From assembly GCA_035758825.1 (NCBI GenBank), contig DASTWA010000008.1, positions 1-64,000 of the forward strand: DNA of 64,000 bases, in the 5' to 3' direction. The notes beneath the pieces were generated by a model, which made no database searches, had not been told where the DNA came from, and was given only the letters and a program-made list of their open reading frames with translations. This DNA is from JARIHD01 sp035758825 (GTDB lineage: Bacteria; Patescibacteriota; Saccharimonadia; Saccharimonadales; UBA4665). Below, one piece after another: positions 34,631-43,923 of the stretch. Each line of letters begins with the position of its first letter. The first letter of the stretch is position 1. The position numbers and the translations under genes are program-made.

Positions 34631-36292
34631 TTATTTTGTGCTCAGCTTGGTTGCGCCAACCGATTGCCCAGGCGAACCGGCCGGGGCCTGGGACTTTTCG
34701 GGCGGTACGAACGGCACCAGTGCACCAATGGTCACCGTCTTGTCGGGATGGAGCACAATACTGCGGTAGCCGAGCGGAGCCTTGCTGGATTTGTCGAACA
34801 CCAGCTGGATCATGGTCGCATCCTGTCCTAGCTTGCTTTCGAATGTCATCTTATCTGGGGCCGCGCCGCCGGTCGTGCCGTTGACCATCTGATAGGTTAC
34901 CCGCTGCCCGTCGGGCGTGACAAATACCTTAGGCTCGGTCGCCTGATGGGTGTGGCCGCTTATCACCAGTGGCGCGCAAGTCTGTTCGGCCGCGGGCAAA
35001 CCGGCGGCCGGCTCGTGAGCCATAACAATATCAATACCCGAGGCGCTGCAAGCCGTGTTCGCCAGACGCTCACCCTGCTCTGCAAGGGTTTCAAATCCGT
35101 CTTGACGGTAAGGTACATTAAAAGCACTTCGCATAACGTCGCTGTCTCCGACAAAGGTGTATCCTTTTACTTTCGTCGGTTTGCCCTCCAGGACGGTATA
35201 ACCAAGCTCCCTATCCATTCGGGCTGTCACTTGCCGGTCGTCATGGTTGCCGAGCGATACGACAATCGGTATCTCGCTGCCAAGCCGCTGCGGGAGAATG
35301 GACACACACAATCGTTCGGCCTCAGTACCACCCATGGTCTGGTCGCCACTATCAAGCACAAAGGCTGCATCAATTTTCTGAGCAACATCAGCCGCAATTG
35401 CGGCGGTTTCGGTATTGCAGTGGTTGTCGGATATCCAAAGGGCACTTTCGGCCTTTCCGGACTCGATCATATGTGCCAGCCCATCCTTGTCAGCTGCTTC
35501 TGCCTTTTGGGCAGCGGCTAGTGCCGAAAATAGATTGTCTTCGATCTCATTATAATAGGTATCTAGGTCACGGATATAATTAATCGCCTGTGGCCCGTAC
35601 TTGTTTACTAAAGTCTCCAGAACCTTACCGTCAATCGACACATCATGTACGCCAACAGATGCCAGAACCTGATTTTCGGGACGTTCGACACTACCGCCGA
35701 GGGCCGAACTGCCCGAGAGTGTCAGCGCGCCTGCAGCAAGCAATGCAGTACACACCGAACGCCGGCTACTGGCAGCTTTGGCAATCGCCTCACGGCCTTT
35801 TGGTTGCAGCAACCAGTACCCCAACAAAGTAACGCTTGTGACGATACCGCCCGCCTGCATGCCTCGTTCTACCAAGGCATCGGTTGCAGATTCCTGAAGG
35901 GCCCTTCTGCCCGGTTCGGTAAAGAACTGCTCATATTGCCTGATTTCGCCAGCGCCCAATGTCGAACCGTCACCATCTGGAATCTGTTTGACAGTGACTT
36001 TTACTCCCGCAATATCAATAGGCCCTAAGCCCAAAGGGCTTTTTGTGCTAATCGATCCGATGGGACCCAGGTCAACAGTCGCCCTGTTATCAAGCGTGAG
36101 CTGCACTGTGGAATCATGCGGGCCAAGTTCGGCGTGCGTCGGCAGCATAATGCCGGCCGCGAATCCGCCAATAAAAGTCGTACCCGCCAACAAGGCAACA
36201 GCTCCAACCTGTTTGGCATGCAAAAGCCAATCAGGCCCATCATCGATGTCGGCCTCCGGGGCCGCTTGGATTAGTTCCTGATTTGCATCCAT
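34631..36292 (-). CDS. Membrane-anchored calcineurin-like metallophosphoesterase
   Basis: 553 residues. Membrane segments at about 28-50 and 150-165, then 186-205. The phosphoesterase motifs start near residue 290: 'LWISDNHCN', 'VLDSGDQTMGG', 'VSLGNHDDRQ' and 'VISGHTHQ', giving a full set of metal ligands. The domain is predicted outside the cytoplasm. Similar TM-phosphoesterases occur in Actinobacteria. Substrate unknown. Sits between rplO and secY. Confidence 0.82.
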   Translation of the reverse strand: MDANQELIQAAPEADIDDGPDWLLHAKQVGAVALLAGTTFIGGFAAGIMLPTHAELGPHDSTVQLTLDNRATVDLGPIGSISTKSPLGLGPIDIAGVKVTVKQIPDGDGSTLGAGEIRQYEQFFTEPGRRALQESATDALVERGMQAGGIVTSVTLLGYWLLQPKGREAIAKAASSRRSVCTALLAAGALTLSGSSALGGSVERPENQVLASVGVHDVSIDGKVLETLVNKYGPQAINYIRDLDTYYNEIEDNLFSALAAAQKAEAADKDGLAHMIESGKAESALWISDNHCNTETAAIAADVAQKIDAAFVLDSGDQTMGGTEAERLCVSILPQRLGSEIPIVVSLGNHDDRQVTARMDRELGYTVLEGKPTKVKGYTFVGDSDVMRSAFNVPYRQDGFETLAEQGERLANTACSASGIDIVMAHEPAAGLPAAEQTCAPLVISGHTHQATEPKVFVTPDGQRVTYQMVNGTTGGAAPDKMTFESKLGQDATMIQLVFDKSSKAPLGYRSIVLHPDKTVTIGALVPFVPPEKSQAPAGSPGQSVGATKLSTK

Positions 36293-36348
36293 ATTGTAAG
36301 TACACTAATTGTACAACTTACCAATATCGTGTCAAAACATGATGAGGT

Positions 36349-36404
36349 CGGGATGTTGGGTATGCGTGTCGCTTGTGGCGACGTTAAACATACCCGACAT
36401 CCCG
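36349..36404 (-). repeat. Long inverted repeat after the 36452 gene
   Basis: 16-bp arms (36349-36364 with 36389-36404) with a single mismatch, and a GTCGC/GCGAC inner hairpin in the loop. It lies 48 nt downstream of the 36452 gene on the minus strand. Confidence 0.8.
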
Positions 36405-36451
36405 GGGAAGATTCTCATCTGTCTATCTCAGGCCCGACGAAGTCAGCGTCT

Positions 36452-37345
36452 TCAGATCTCTTCGAGCGTGCCTTCGCTATTCCTCCAACTATCTATGTCG
36501 GCATAGAATGCACCCCTTGCAATCCCGCTCTCTGATTGTGTAAAAAATCCCATGAACGGGTCATCGAAGACATAGGGCCGCGCCCCGGAGTCTTCCCGTC
36601 TGCCCGCAAAGCTTGGAGTGATCATGATACGAGCACCTGGCTCGTTGATGCGAAGCCGGTAGCGCTGAATGACTTGGCAGATACGCTGATAGCCGCACTG
36701 AGGGCTTGTAGTATTGGTACCAATCAGCCAGGAAATGTCCGGTTGGACCTCAATCTCCAGCATAGGAATCTTGACGCTATGCCAGGCAAGGTTGGGCAGG
36801 CGGTCCGACGTCAGCATAATCTGCGCCAGCTTAGCCAGGGCCATGTCTGAGGTAGGTTCGGGTGTCTTCATGAGCCACAAGTAGTGACCTCCCCTGATTC
36901 CGATTCGTATCAAGGGATCCTGAAGTCCGAGAACCTCGAAGGCGTCAACACCCAGCGCAATATGGAACGCCGAATAGCACTCTTCCACACCGTGACGCAG
37001 AGTCTCTGTTGGCCGCCCCCACCGACTAATGGATGCTAAGGTTCCCTTGACAGGCCAGTTGACAGTAGCGCCAAATAATGAGGCGATGCCGACTCCTTCA
37101 AATGGAGTAAACTGCGGGCCGTATCCCTCCTTCTCCATAAAACAGTTGAGAATAGCATAGTCGGTCGACGCCGATGATTTATAGCCGACAAGACTGGCGA
37201 CCTGTTCGCGGTTAGCGGCGCACCAGGCCAGGAACCTGGCCTGCTCGTCATTTTGAGGGTTCCACACGACATCTCCCAAGAACTGGGCCGACAGATCGTG
37301 CAAGGCACGGCCCATCGTCGCGAGATCGATTGCTCGCGTTACCAT
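36452..37345 (-). CDS. Divergent serpin-like protein (tentative)
   Basis: 297 residues from ATG 37345, which has GGAGG 6 nt upstream. No family stands out at first sight, but the C-terminal half follows serpin order: 'LYLW LMKTPEP' type strand, 'WHSVKIPMLEIEV' (compare LxLPKFKxE), 'RLRINEPGARI' (compare FIEVNEEGTEA) and 'YVFDDPFMGFFTQSESG' (compare FxADHPFLFFIRDxxTG). The hinge lacks the small Ala run of inhibitory serpins, so if the fold is right it is probably not a classical protease inhibitor. No signal peptide. Followed by a long inverted repeat. Confidence 0.6.
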   Translation of the reverse strand: MVTRAIDLATMGRALHDLSAQFLGDVVWNPQNDEQARFLAWCAANREQVASLVGYKSSASTDYAILNCFMEKEGYGPQFTPFEGVGIASLFGATVNWPVKGTLASISRWGRPTETLRHGVEECYSAFHIALGVDAFEVLGLQDPLIRIGIRGGHYLWLMKTPEPTSDMALAKLAQIMLTSDRLPNLAWHSVKIPMLEIEVQPDISWLIGTNTTSPQCGYQRICQVIQRYRLRINEPGARIMITPSFAGRREDSGARPYVFDDPFMGFFTQSESGIARGAFYADIDSWRNSEGTLEEI

Positions 37346-37631
37346 TCGGTTGCCTCCAATTTGCCTGTTATGGCGGTGGTGAGATTTGAAACAGTATGAG
37401 AACCTGACGGTTCTATTTGTAGAAGAACCAGTCGGCAATTATACCATACGTCATGCTTCGCTTTTCGCTGTTTCCAGCTCGTCAGTATAAGCACACACTT
37501 ACAGAAGCGAATAACAAACAGATATGGGAAGAGACGAGGAGAAATGCACCAAATGGCGCCCAAGTCGACCCACGGTCCGCTCGCTACTCACTTCAGGCCC
37601 TAGAGCCTACGTCCGAGAGTCCAGCCTTAGG

Positions 37632-38015
37632 TCAGCCAAAGTCGGAGAAGTTCCAGGCAGCCTGGATGTACTCGGTGGAATACCCGAAGGCAAACCATGC
37701 GATGATGAGCAGGAGGGGGATCATGAGTAGCCGGACGGCGCCGTAGTTGTAGTTGCTCCAGCGCTTGAGGCGCAGGACACAGCCGATGACAAGGGTCACT
37801 GCGGCGACGAAGCCGAGCATGGACATGAAGACGTAGAAACCGGTACCGAGGATGGCCCAGGTCTTCGTCGCCCAGATGAGCGAAAAGTGCACCGACGCGG
37901 TGTAGGCGGCGATGCCGTCGAAGATCCAGATGGCCTTGTTCCACGAGCGAAGACGGCTGTCGCTTTTCTTGCTGCGACTGTCAGCCTTGTTCCTGATCTT
38001 GCCGAGGATGGACAC
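37632..38015 (-). CDS. Small polytopic membrane protein
   Basis: 127 residues, GTG start at 38015 with GGAGGG 5 nt upstream. After a basic head there are three to four membrane segments ('AIWIFDGIAAYTASVHFSLI', 'AILGTGFYVFMSMLGFVAAV', 'LLMIPLLLIIAWFAF' ). No function assigned. GC-ending codons. The 190 bp downstream to 37440 hold only the -10 (GGTATAAT) of the 36452 gene. Confidence 0.65.
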   Translation of the reverse strand: MSILGKIRNKADSRSKKSDSRLRSWNKAIWIFDGIAAYTASVHFSLIWATKTWAILGTGFYVFMSMLGFVAAVTLVIGCVLRLKRWSNYNYGAVRLLMIPLLLIIAWFAFGYSTEYIQAAWNFSDFG

Positions 38016-38194
38016 TGTATTCCCTCCGGGAAGACTAAGCGGGTGGTGGATGACCCTTTCGTCACAAAGTGACAAACAATGCTGCACATACAATTGCAGC
38101 GCTGTTTGCCACTTTGGACTGTCTCAATTCTCAATCTGTTTGTTAAAGTACTTTGGAGCGGCTTAACTAAATAAGCACTCAACAAAGCGCATAT

Positions 38195-38223
38195 ATTATA
38201 CTATTAAAACTCAGAAGAGTCAA
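38195..38223 (-). promoter_or_regulatory. Promoter of the 37632 gene
   Basis: Minus strand TTGACT (38218-38223), 17 nt, TATAAT (38195-38200). It leaves a leader of about 170 nt in which nothing else is recognised. Confidence 0.7.
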
Positions 38224-38296
38224 GGTACGCACTATGAGGTATTTAACAGCGCAATAAAGGAGCATGCGCCACAATAAGCGTCAGGAGGAAAAAGAT

Positions 38297-38710
38297 ATGG
38301 AAGTATCGACAATCCGCCAATATGCCGAACAGAACTTAAGCGAGGCTGCCGACACAGCCGAAACGCAGCACAAGGTAGCGCGACAAGAAATACCCTATCT
38401 AAAGAAAGAGAAGCGCATCCATCAGCAGGCAGCCTTAGCAATGGCCATAGTGTCGGCTGTTATCCCGAACAAAAGTGCCGGTTACCTTTACAGAATGGGT
38501 CAAGAAGCCACCCTTAGGCATCAAACACAGGAACGGCTACGGGACAAACTTGGCCAAATACGACAACTTGAACGTCGACTGCGGGCCGCCACTTTCAGGG
38601 CTCAGATATTTACTGGCCTTATGCGTCGGGCCCGCGGCGGCGATAGTTACGCGTCTCACCAGGCCCGATACTATGGCCAAACCACAAATTACCGCCTATT
38701 TGTAAAGTAG
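38297..38710 (+). CDS. Hypothetical coiled-coil protein
   Basis: 137 residues from ATG 38297, with GGAGG about 9 nt upstream. Highly charged, Arg/Gln/Glu-rich and largely helical (heptad-like 'RLRDKLGQIRQLERRLRAA'), with one short hydrophobic stretch (AALAMAIVSAVI). No family recognised. Confidence 0.6.
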   Translation: MEVSTIRQYAEQNLSEAADTAETQHKVARQEIPYLKKEKRIHQQAALAMAIVSAVIPNKSAGYLYRMGQEATLRHQTQERLRDKLGQIRQLERRLRAATFRAQIFTGLMRRARGGDSYASHQARYYGQTTNYRLFVK

Positions 38711-38746
38711 CACCGCCTATTTGCCATTCTGTCCTATACTAGAGTC

Positions 38747-39733
38747 ATGCAACCAAAAACACATGCATATGCAGCCGAAACTATTGGCAACATTATGTCT
38801 TTAAATATTCCAGCTTTTACCGCAGATACTCCCTTGCAGGATATGCTGCACCACATCACCAAGGACTCGTGGGACAGCATCCGCACAGCGTACGTCGTCG
38901 ATGCCGAACGCAGATTGCTTGGAATAATCGACCTCGCATCCCTGATCCATCATGACCGCGCTACGAAAGCCAGCGAGCTAATGCGCCTTCCTGCGGATGT
39001 ATTGCATCCTAACGATGATCAAGAAAAAGCTGTTTTTATTGCCGTAAAAGATAACGATGCGGTACTTCCGGTGGTAAATAGTGAGGGTATATTGCTTGGG
39101 GCTGTGACAGCCCGGAATATCATTGGCATCATGCACGCCGAACACATCGAAGACGCCCTGCTGGCTTCAGGAATCCGGAAAGGCCGAAAAGGCATGCAGA
39201 TTGCCCGGCTCGCCTCTGAGCGGACCGGGCTCATCGTCAGGATGCGGACACCTTGGTTGATCGTCGGCCTAGCTGCCGGGCTGGGCTTAGGCTTGGTTTC
39301 GAGCTTTTTCGAAGAATCGTTACAGCATACGGTCGCCCTGGCTTACTTTATTCCGGTCGTCGCCTACATCGCCGACTCAGTCGGCACTCAGTCCGAAGCA
39401 ATAACCGTTCGAGCTTTAGCAACTATGAAAATCCGGTACCACGCCTACCTTCTTAAAGAACTGCTGGTCGGCATGACATTGGGCGCGTTAGTGGGAATAC
39501 TCGGCGGCATTGGCGCAGGACTCATCGGCCAATCCGTGGCACTCGGAATCGTCGTAGGGCTTTCGTTATTTACCGCCAGTACCGTTGCGGCCGTACTGGC
39601 GGCTACCATTCCAATGCTGTTCAAGGCAAGGGGCAAAGATCCGGCACTGGGGAGTGGACCATTAGCTACTGCTATACAAGACCTTATTAGCGTCATAATC
39701 TACTTTGCATTTGCCGTTATGCTCATCGGCTAA
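38747..39733 (+). CDS. mgtE: MgtE-type divalent cation transporter
   Basis: 328 residues. Two CBS domains (residues about 10-125, 'AYVVDAERRLLGIIDLASLI', 'VLPVVNSEGILLGAVTARNI') are followed by the MgtE membrane domain with five segments, including 'PVVAYIADSVGTQSEAITVRALA', the conserved pore region. The usual N-terminal superhelical domain is missing, so the regulatory part is shortened. Likely Mg2+ or Co2+ import. TATACT lies 6 nt before the ATG (leaderless). Confidence 0.9.
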   Translation: MQPKTHAYAAETIGNIMSLNIPAFTADTPLQDMLHHITKDSWDSIRTAYVVDAERRLLGIIDLASLIHHDRATKASELMRLPADVLHPNDDQEKAVFIAVKDNDAVLPVVNSEGILLGAVTARNIIGIMHAEHIEDALLASGIRKGRKGMQIARLASERTGLIVRMRTPWLIVGLAAGLGLGLVSSFFEESLQHTVALAYFIPVVAYIADSVGTQSEAITVRALATMKIRYHAYLLKELLVGMTLGALVGILGGIGAGLIGQSVALGIVVGLSLFTASTVAAVLAATIPMLFKARGKDPALGSGPLATAIQDLISVIIYFAFAVMLIG

Positions 39734-39840
39734 GGTCCACCCGCTGCGTCACTACGACGAATCCGCTTTCCGGCGCCCGCGCCGCTATCTTTCTGCCCGA
39801 CATGTCAGTCCTCCCCACGATCACTCTCGTATCTAGACAC

Positions 39841-39873
39841 AAAAACAGCCGCTCTATTACGAGCGGCTGTTTT
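39841..39873. terminator. Bidirectional terminator between mgtE and rplO
   Basis: 10-bp stem ACAGCCGCTC/GAGCGGCTGT with A and T runs on both sides; serves the convergent ends of mgtE and the spc operon. Confidence 0.9.
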
Positions 39874-39896
39874 GTTCGTCAGAGGTTAAGACTACA

Positions 39897-40367
39897 CTAG
39901 TCTTCTTTCTTGCGACGGGTTGCCGGACGGGCGGCGCGGGCAACTTTTTCGAAACTGCCGCCAGCCTTTTGGATGGCTTCGATAGCAGATTCGCTGGCAG
40001 CCTGCAGCTTTACATCGTGTTTCTTGGTCACTTCACCCTTAACGATCAGCTTAACGCGGACGTATGGGTTAGAAATCAGACCGGCCTCGGCCAATACGTT
40101 AGTATCGATCGTACCCTTCAGGGCGTCGAGGTCGCCAGTGTAGACGGCTTCGACAGGAGCCTTAAAGGCCTTAAAGCCATGCAGCTTAGGAAGGCGCTGC
40201 ATCAGTGGGTTCTGACCACCTTCGAAACCTGGCTTACGCTTGGCGCCAGTGCGGGACATCTGACCCTTGGTACCGCGGCCGGCGGTCTTACCCTGGCCAG
40301 CGGCGATACCGCGGCCAACGCGCTTACCGCTTTTGTTGGCTGAGATGTTGAGTTCGTTAAACTTCAT
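39897..40367 (-). CDS. rplO: 50S ribosomal protein L15
   Basis: 156 residues. The Gly-rich N-terminus 'GRGIAAGQGKTAGRGTKGQ' is diagnostic. It directly overlaps rpsE; rpmD (L30), which normally lies between them, is missing, a CPR hallmark. A basic RRKKED tail ends the protein. Confidence 0.97.
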   Translation of the reverse strand: MKFNELNISANKSGKRVGRGIAAGQGKTAGRGTKGQMSRTGAKRKPGFEGGQNPLMQRLPKLHGFKAFKAPVEAVYTGDLDALKGTIDTNVLAEAGLISNPYVRVKLIVKGEVTKKHDVKLQAASESAIEAIQKAGGSFEKVARAARPATRRKKED

Positions 40368-40996
40368 TACTTAGCCTCCGTCTTTGCTGCCTTCTTGGCT
40401 GGCTTTTCTTTGGCAGTAACCCACTGTTCACGCGGAACGATGCTCTTTAGGGCTTCGATCGTTGCATAAGCAGTGTTGGCCTTGTTGGTTGAACCAAGTG
40501 ACTTGCTCAAGGCGTTGCTGATGCCGGCGACTTCGAGGATGGTACGCACTGTACCGCCGGCGATAAGACCGGTACCCTGTGAAGCAGGCTTGATCAGGAT
40601 GCGTGCACCGCCGACTTTAGCCTCTGCTTCGTGGGCGATCGTACCGTTCTTTACGTTCACGGTAATGAAGTGCTTCTTGGCTACATCGGTAGCCTTGGTA
40701 ACGGCAGCCGTAACATCTGCACCTTTGGCAATACCAATGCCCACACGGTTCTTGCGGTCACCCACTACGACGAGTGCACGGAAGCGGAAACGGCGGCCGC
40801 CCTTTACGACGCGGGCAACGCGGTCGATGTGCACAACGCGCTCATCGAACTGCTTTTCTTCTGGAGCTACCTCAGGACGACGGCCACGGGGACCTTGGCC
40901 CTGACCACGACCGCCGCGACCTTGCGGGCCACGCTGCTGGCGCTGGTCTTGCTGGGCCTGAGGAGCTGCTGGTGTAGCTGTAGTATTCTCAGCCAT
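40367..40996 (-). CDS. rpsE: 30S ribosomal protein S5
   Basis: 209 residues, with a Gln/Gly/Arg-rich low-complexity head of about 45 residues before the S5 domain ('VHIDRVARVVKGGRRFRF'). 'GIGIAKGADVTAAVTKA' and 'SQGTGLIAGG' are conserved. Confidence 0.97.
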   Translation of the reverse strand: MAENTTATPAAPQAQQDQRQQRGPQGRGGRGQGQGPRGRRPEVAPEEKQFDERVVHIDRVARVVKGGRRFRFRALVVVGDRKNRVGIGIAKGADVTAAVTKATDVAKKHFITVNVKNGTIAHEAEAKVGGARILIKPASQGTGLIAGGTVRTILEVAGISNALSKSLGSTNKANTAYATIEALKSIVPREQWVTAKEKPAKKAAKTEAK

Positions 40997-40998
40997 GA

Positions 40999-41355
40999 TT
41001 AGAACTCCAATCCTGCTTTACGGGCTGCGTCAGCAAGTGCCTGGACGCGGCCGTGATAAATACGGCCACCGCGGTCGAAGACAACTGTGTTGACTTTAGC
41101 AGCCTTGGCTTTTTTGGCAACTTCGGTACCAACCCATTCGGCGCGCTCTACCATCGAACCCTTGGCAGCCTTGCTGCCAACAGTCGATACAAAGGCGACG
41201 GTCTTGTGGGAAGTGTCGTCGATTACCTGCGCGGTAATGTGACGGTTGCTGATGTGTACGCTCAGGCGTGGGCGTTCGGTAGTACCTGAAACGGTCGAGC
41301 GTACGCGGTTCTTGCGCAGAGCGCGGCTCTGAAGCTTGTGTGCTAGCTTGTTCAT
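40999..41355 (-). CDS. rplR: 50S ribosomal protein L18
   Basis: 118 residues. 'RPRLSVHISNRHITAQVIDD' and 'VFDRGGRIYHGRVQALADAAR' identify L18, the 5S rRNA binder. Confidence 0.97.
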   Translation of the reverse strand: MNKLAHKLQSRALRKNRVRSTVSGTTERPRLSVHISNRHITAQVIDDTSHKTVAFVSTVGSKAAKGSMVERAEWVGTEVAKKAKAAKVNTVVFDRGGRIYHGRVQALADAARKAGLEF

Positions 41356-41363
41356 ACTCTTAC

Positions 41364-41903
41364 CTACTTATCCTTACCTGATTTACCACTCTTGCGGAGG
41401 ATGCGCTCGTCAGCGTATTTGATGCCCTTGCCCTTGTAAGGTTCAGGCTTCTTGAGTGCGCGGATTTCGGCAGCAACCTGGCCAACCTGCTGCTTGTCGA
41501 TACCAGTAACAGTAATCTTGTTCTGTTCGATAGTAGCGGTTACGCCTTGTGGAAGTTTATAAATAACATCGTGCGAGAAACCAAGGTTAAACTTGAGGTC
41601 TGCACCTTGTGCTGCAACACGGTAACCAACACCGTTGATCTCCAGCTGCTTGCTGAAGCCCTGGCTTACGCCGGTAACCATGTTGGCGACGAGGGCGCGC
41701 ATCAGGCCGTGCTTGGCACGGTTGACGGCTTCGTCGTTTTGGCGGGTAACAGTAGCCACGTTGCCGTCAACAGTAACGGTAACGCCCGGCATCGTGAACT
41801 GCTTGAGAGTACCCTTGGCACCTGCAACAGTAACGAAATCGGGGTCGACAGTGATTGTCACACCACTTGGGATGTTGATGGGTAGTTTTCCTACTCGACT
41901 CAT
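41364..41903 (-). CDS. rplF: 50S ribosomal protein L6
   Basis: 179 residues: 'MSRVGKLPINIPSGV' at the start and 'KPEPYKGKGIKYADERILRK' near the end are diagnostic. Confidence 0.97.
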   Translation of the reverse strand: MSRVGKLPINIPSGVTITVDPDFVTVAGAKGTLKQFTMPGVTVTVDGNVATVTRQNDEAVNRAKHGLMRALVANMVTGVSQGFSKQLEINGVGYRVAAQGADLKFNLGFSHDVIYKLPQGVTATIEQNKITVTGIDKQQVGQVAAEIRALKKPEPYKGKGIKYADERILRKSGKSGKDK

Positions 41904-41930
41904 CTGATTTCCTTCTTACTTATTTTAAAC

Positions 41931-42335
41931 CTAGTAAACTTTGCAAATAAGCTCACCGCCAATGCCGTGCTTCTTGGCTTCTTGGCCGGTCATCATACCC
42001 TTAGAGGTCGATACGATAACCACACCACGGCCGCGTTTGACGACAGGGATTTCGGCAGCGCCTGCGTAGTAGCGGCGGCCGGGCTTGCTTAAACGGACAA
42101 TTTCGGTAATACGAGCATTCTCGTGCTCTTCGTTGATAACAATTTTAAGATCCTTGCCAACGCTAAGGTCACTAACCTTAACGTCAGATACAAAGCCATT
42201 CTTCTTTAGCAAGTCAGCAACAGCTTCCTTAGCCTTTGAGTGTGGCATTGTTACTTCGGCCTTGCGCACGTTGATTGCATTGCGGATGCGGGTCAGCATG
42301 TCGGCGATTGGATCGGTTGAAGTGATATTGCTCAT
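41931..42335 (-). CDS. rpsH: 30S ribosomal protein S8
   Basis: 134 residues. 'DPIADMLTRIRNA' and 'VVIVSTSKGMMTGQEAKKHGIG' are the S8 signatures. Confidence 0.97.
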   Translation of the reverse strand: MSNITSTDPIADMLTRIRNAINVRKAEVTMPHSKAKEAVADLLKKNGFVSDVKVSDLSVGKDLKIVINEEHENARITEIVRLSKPGRRYYAGAAEIPVVKRGRGVVIVSTSKGMMTGQEAKKHGIGGELICKVY

Positions 42336-42346
42336 CTGATTCCTTT

Positions 42347-42616
42347 CTACCAGCTGGCCTTAGTTACACCAGGGATTTCGCCCTTGCTTGCGTGTTCGCG
42401 GAATGCAATACGGCTAAGACCAAAGGTTCGCATGTATGCGTGTGGGCGGCCGGTCTCGACACAGCGGTTCTTCAGGCGGGTTGGGCTTGAGTTGCGAGGC
42501 AACTTAGCCAGACCTTCTTGGTCACCGAGTGCCTTGAGCTCAGCGCGCTTGGCAGCGAACTTGGCGTGCATCTTGCGGCGCTTGGCGTCACGGGCGAGGT
42601 TCGATTTTCGGGCCAT
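42347..42616 (-). CDS. rpsN: 30S ribosomal protein S14
   Basis: 89 residues, the long zinc-free form: a single Cys remains in 'NRCVETGRPHAYMRTFGLSR'. Confidence 0.97.
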   Translation of the reverse strand: MARKSNLARDAKRRKMHAKFAAKRAELKALGDQEGLAKLPRNSSPTRLKNRCVETGRPHAYMRTFGLSRIAFREHASKGEIPGVTKASW

Positions 42617-42617
42617 A

Positions 42618-43220
42618 TTACTTAGTCTCCTTTACTTGGCCCGCTTCGCGTGCGGGCTTTTCGAATGGCATACCCAACTTGGTCAGCAGCGCTTTTGAGT
42701 GCTCTGGAGTCTCACACTTGACAGTGAAGACTGCCTGCAAGCCGTGGGCAGTTGTAGTTTCGTCAAAGGTCAGTTCTGGGAATACAGACTGGTCAACCAT
42801 ACCGAGGCTAAAGTTACCCTGGCGGTCGAATGCCTTGGCGCTTACACCGTGGAAGTCACGAAGACGTGGCAATACGATGGTTACTAAGCGGTCGAGGAAC
42901 TCGTACATCTTGTCGCCGCGAAGGGTTACCTTCAGGCCGATCATGTTGCCTTCACGAAGCTTAAAGCCGGCGATAGACAACTTGGCGATGGTCTCTACAG
43001 GCTTCTGCCCAGAAATCTTGGTCAAAGTGTTGCGTGCAGCTTCGATGACTTTCTTGTCATCTTTAGCCTTACCAAGGCCGACGTTAAGGGTGATCTTCTC
43101 GAGGCGAGGAATCTGGTTCACGTTGGCAATACCGAGCTCCTTCTGGAGTTCAGCAGCAATCTTGGTGTTGTACTGTTCGCGAAGGCGAACGGTTGTTGCG
43201 GTTGCTTTCTTGTCTGCCAT
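42618..43220 (-). CDS. rplE: 50S ribosomal protein L5
   Basis: 200 residues. 'RLEKITLNVGLGKAKDDKK' and 'GNFSLGMVDQSVFPEL' identify L5. Both ends are slightly extended with basic residues. Confidence 0.97.
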   Translation of the reverse strand: MADKKATATTVRLREQYNTKIAAELQKELGIANVNQIPRLEKITLNVGLGKAKDDKKVIEAARNTLTKISGQKPVETIAKLSIAGFKLREGNMIGLKVTLRGDKMYEFLDRLVTIVLPRLRDFHGVSAKAFDRQGNFSLGMVDQSVFPELTFDETTTAHGLQAVFTVKCETPEHSKALLTKLGMPFEKPAREAGQVKETK

Positions 43221-43552
43221 TACTTGATCTCCTTGCCGCTGCCCTTAAAGACGCGGGTCTTGTTGCCGTCTTTGTCGACGGTGTAGCCGATACGGCTGGC
43301 CTTCTTGGTCGATGGGTCGACGATAGCGACCTTGCTGACCCAGATTGGCTTGGTAATCTCTACGATGCCGCCCTGTGGGTTGGCACGGTTAGGCTTGATA
43401 GCCTTCTTGACTATGTTGATGCCTTCGACAGTTACCTTGTTTTCTGCAGGGTGAGTGGCAAGGATCTTGCCGGTCTTACCCTTGTACTTACCAGTGCGTA
43501 CTACTACGGTGTCGCCCTTCTTGAGACGAATCTTGAAGATTTGCTTGTCCAT
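43220..43552 (-). CDS. rplX: 50S ribosomal protein L24
   Basis: 110 residues. The KOW motif 'KKGDTVVVRTGKYKGKTGKIL' is at the N-terminus. Overlaps the rplE start. Confidence 0.97.
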   Translation of the reverse strand: MDKQIFKIRLKKGDTVVVRTGKYKGKTGKILATHPAENKVTVEGINIVKKAIKPNRANPQGGIVEITKPIWVSKVAIVDPSTKKASRIGYTVDKDGNKTRVFKGSGKEIK

Positions 43553-43553
43553 A

Positions 43554-43922
43554 TTATAGTACCTCCGGTGCTAGGCTAATGATCTTGGCGTAACCGAGGT
43601 CGCGCAGCTCGCGTGGAACCGGGCCGAAGATACGAGTAGCCTTTGGCAACTTGTCGTCACCGATGATGACGGCAGCGTTGTCGTCGAACTTGATGGTTGA
43701 ACCGTCCTTGCGGCGGATCTCCTTCTGAGTACGAACGACTACAGCCTTAACGACACTCTTCTTCTTGACGTTACCCTGTGGGTTAGCTTCCTTAACGGTC
43801 GCTACAATGATGTCCCCCACGCGGGCGTAACGGCGGCGGGTGCCACCGAGTACTCGGATACACAAAATTTCTTTTGCACCGCTGTTGTCACAGACGTTGA
43901 GGCGTGATTCTTGTTGAATCAT
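43554..43922 (-). CDS. rplN: 50S ribosomal protein L14
   Basis: 122 residues, standard length. 'QQESRLNVCDNSGAKEILCI' and 'IFGPVPRELRDLGYAKIISLAPEVL'-type end identify L14. Confidence 0.97.
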   Translation of the reverse strand: MIQQESRLNVCDNSGAKEILCIRVLGGTRRRYARVGDIIVATVKEANPQGNVKKKSVVKAVVVRTQKEIRRKDGSTIKFDDNAAVIIGDDKLPKATRIFGPVPRELRDLGYAKIISLAPEVL

Positions 43923-43923
43923 A

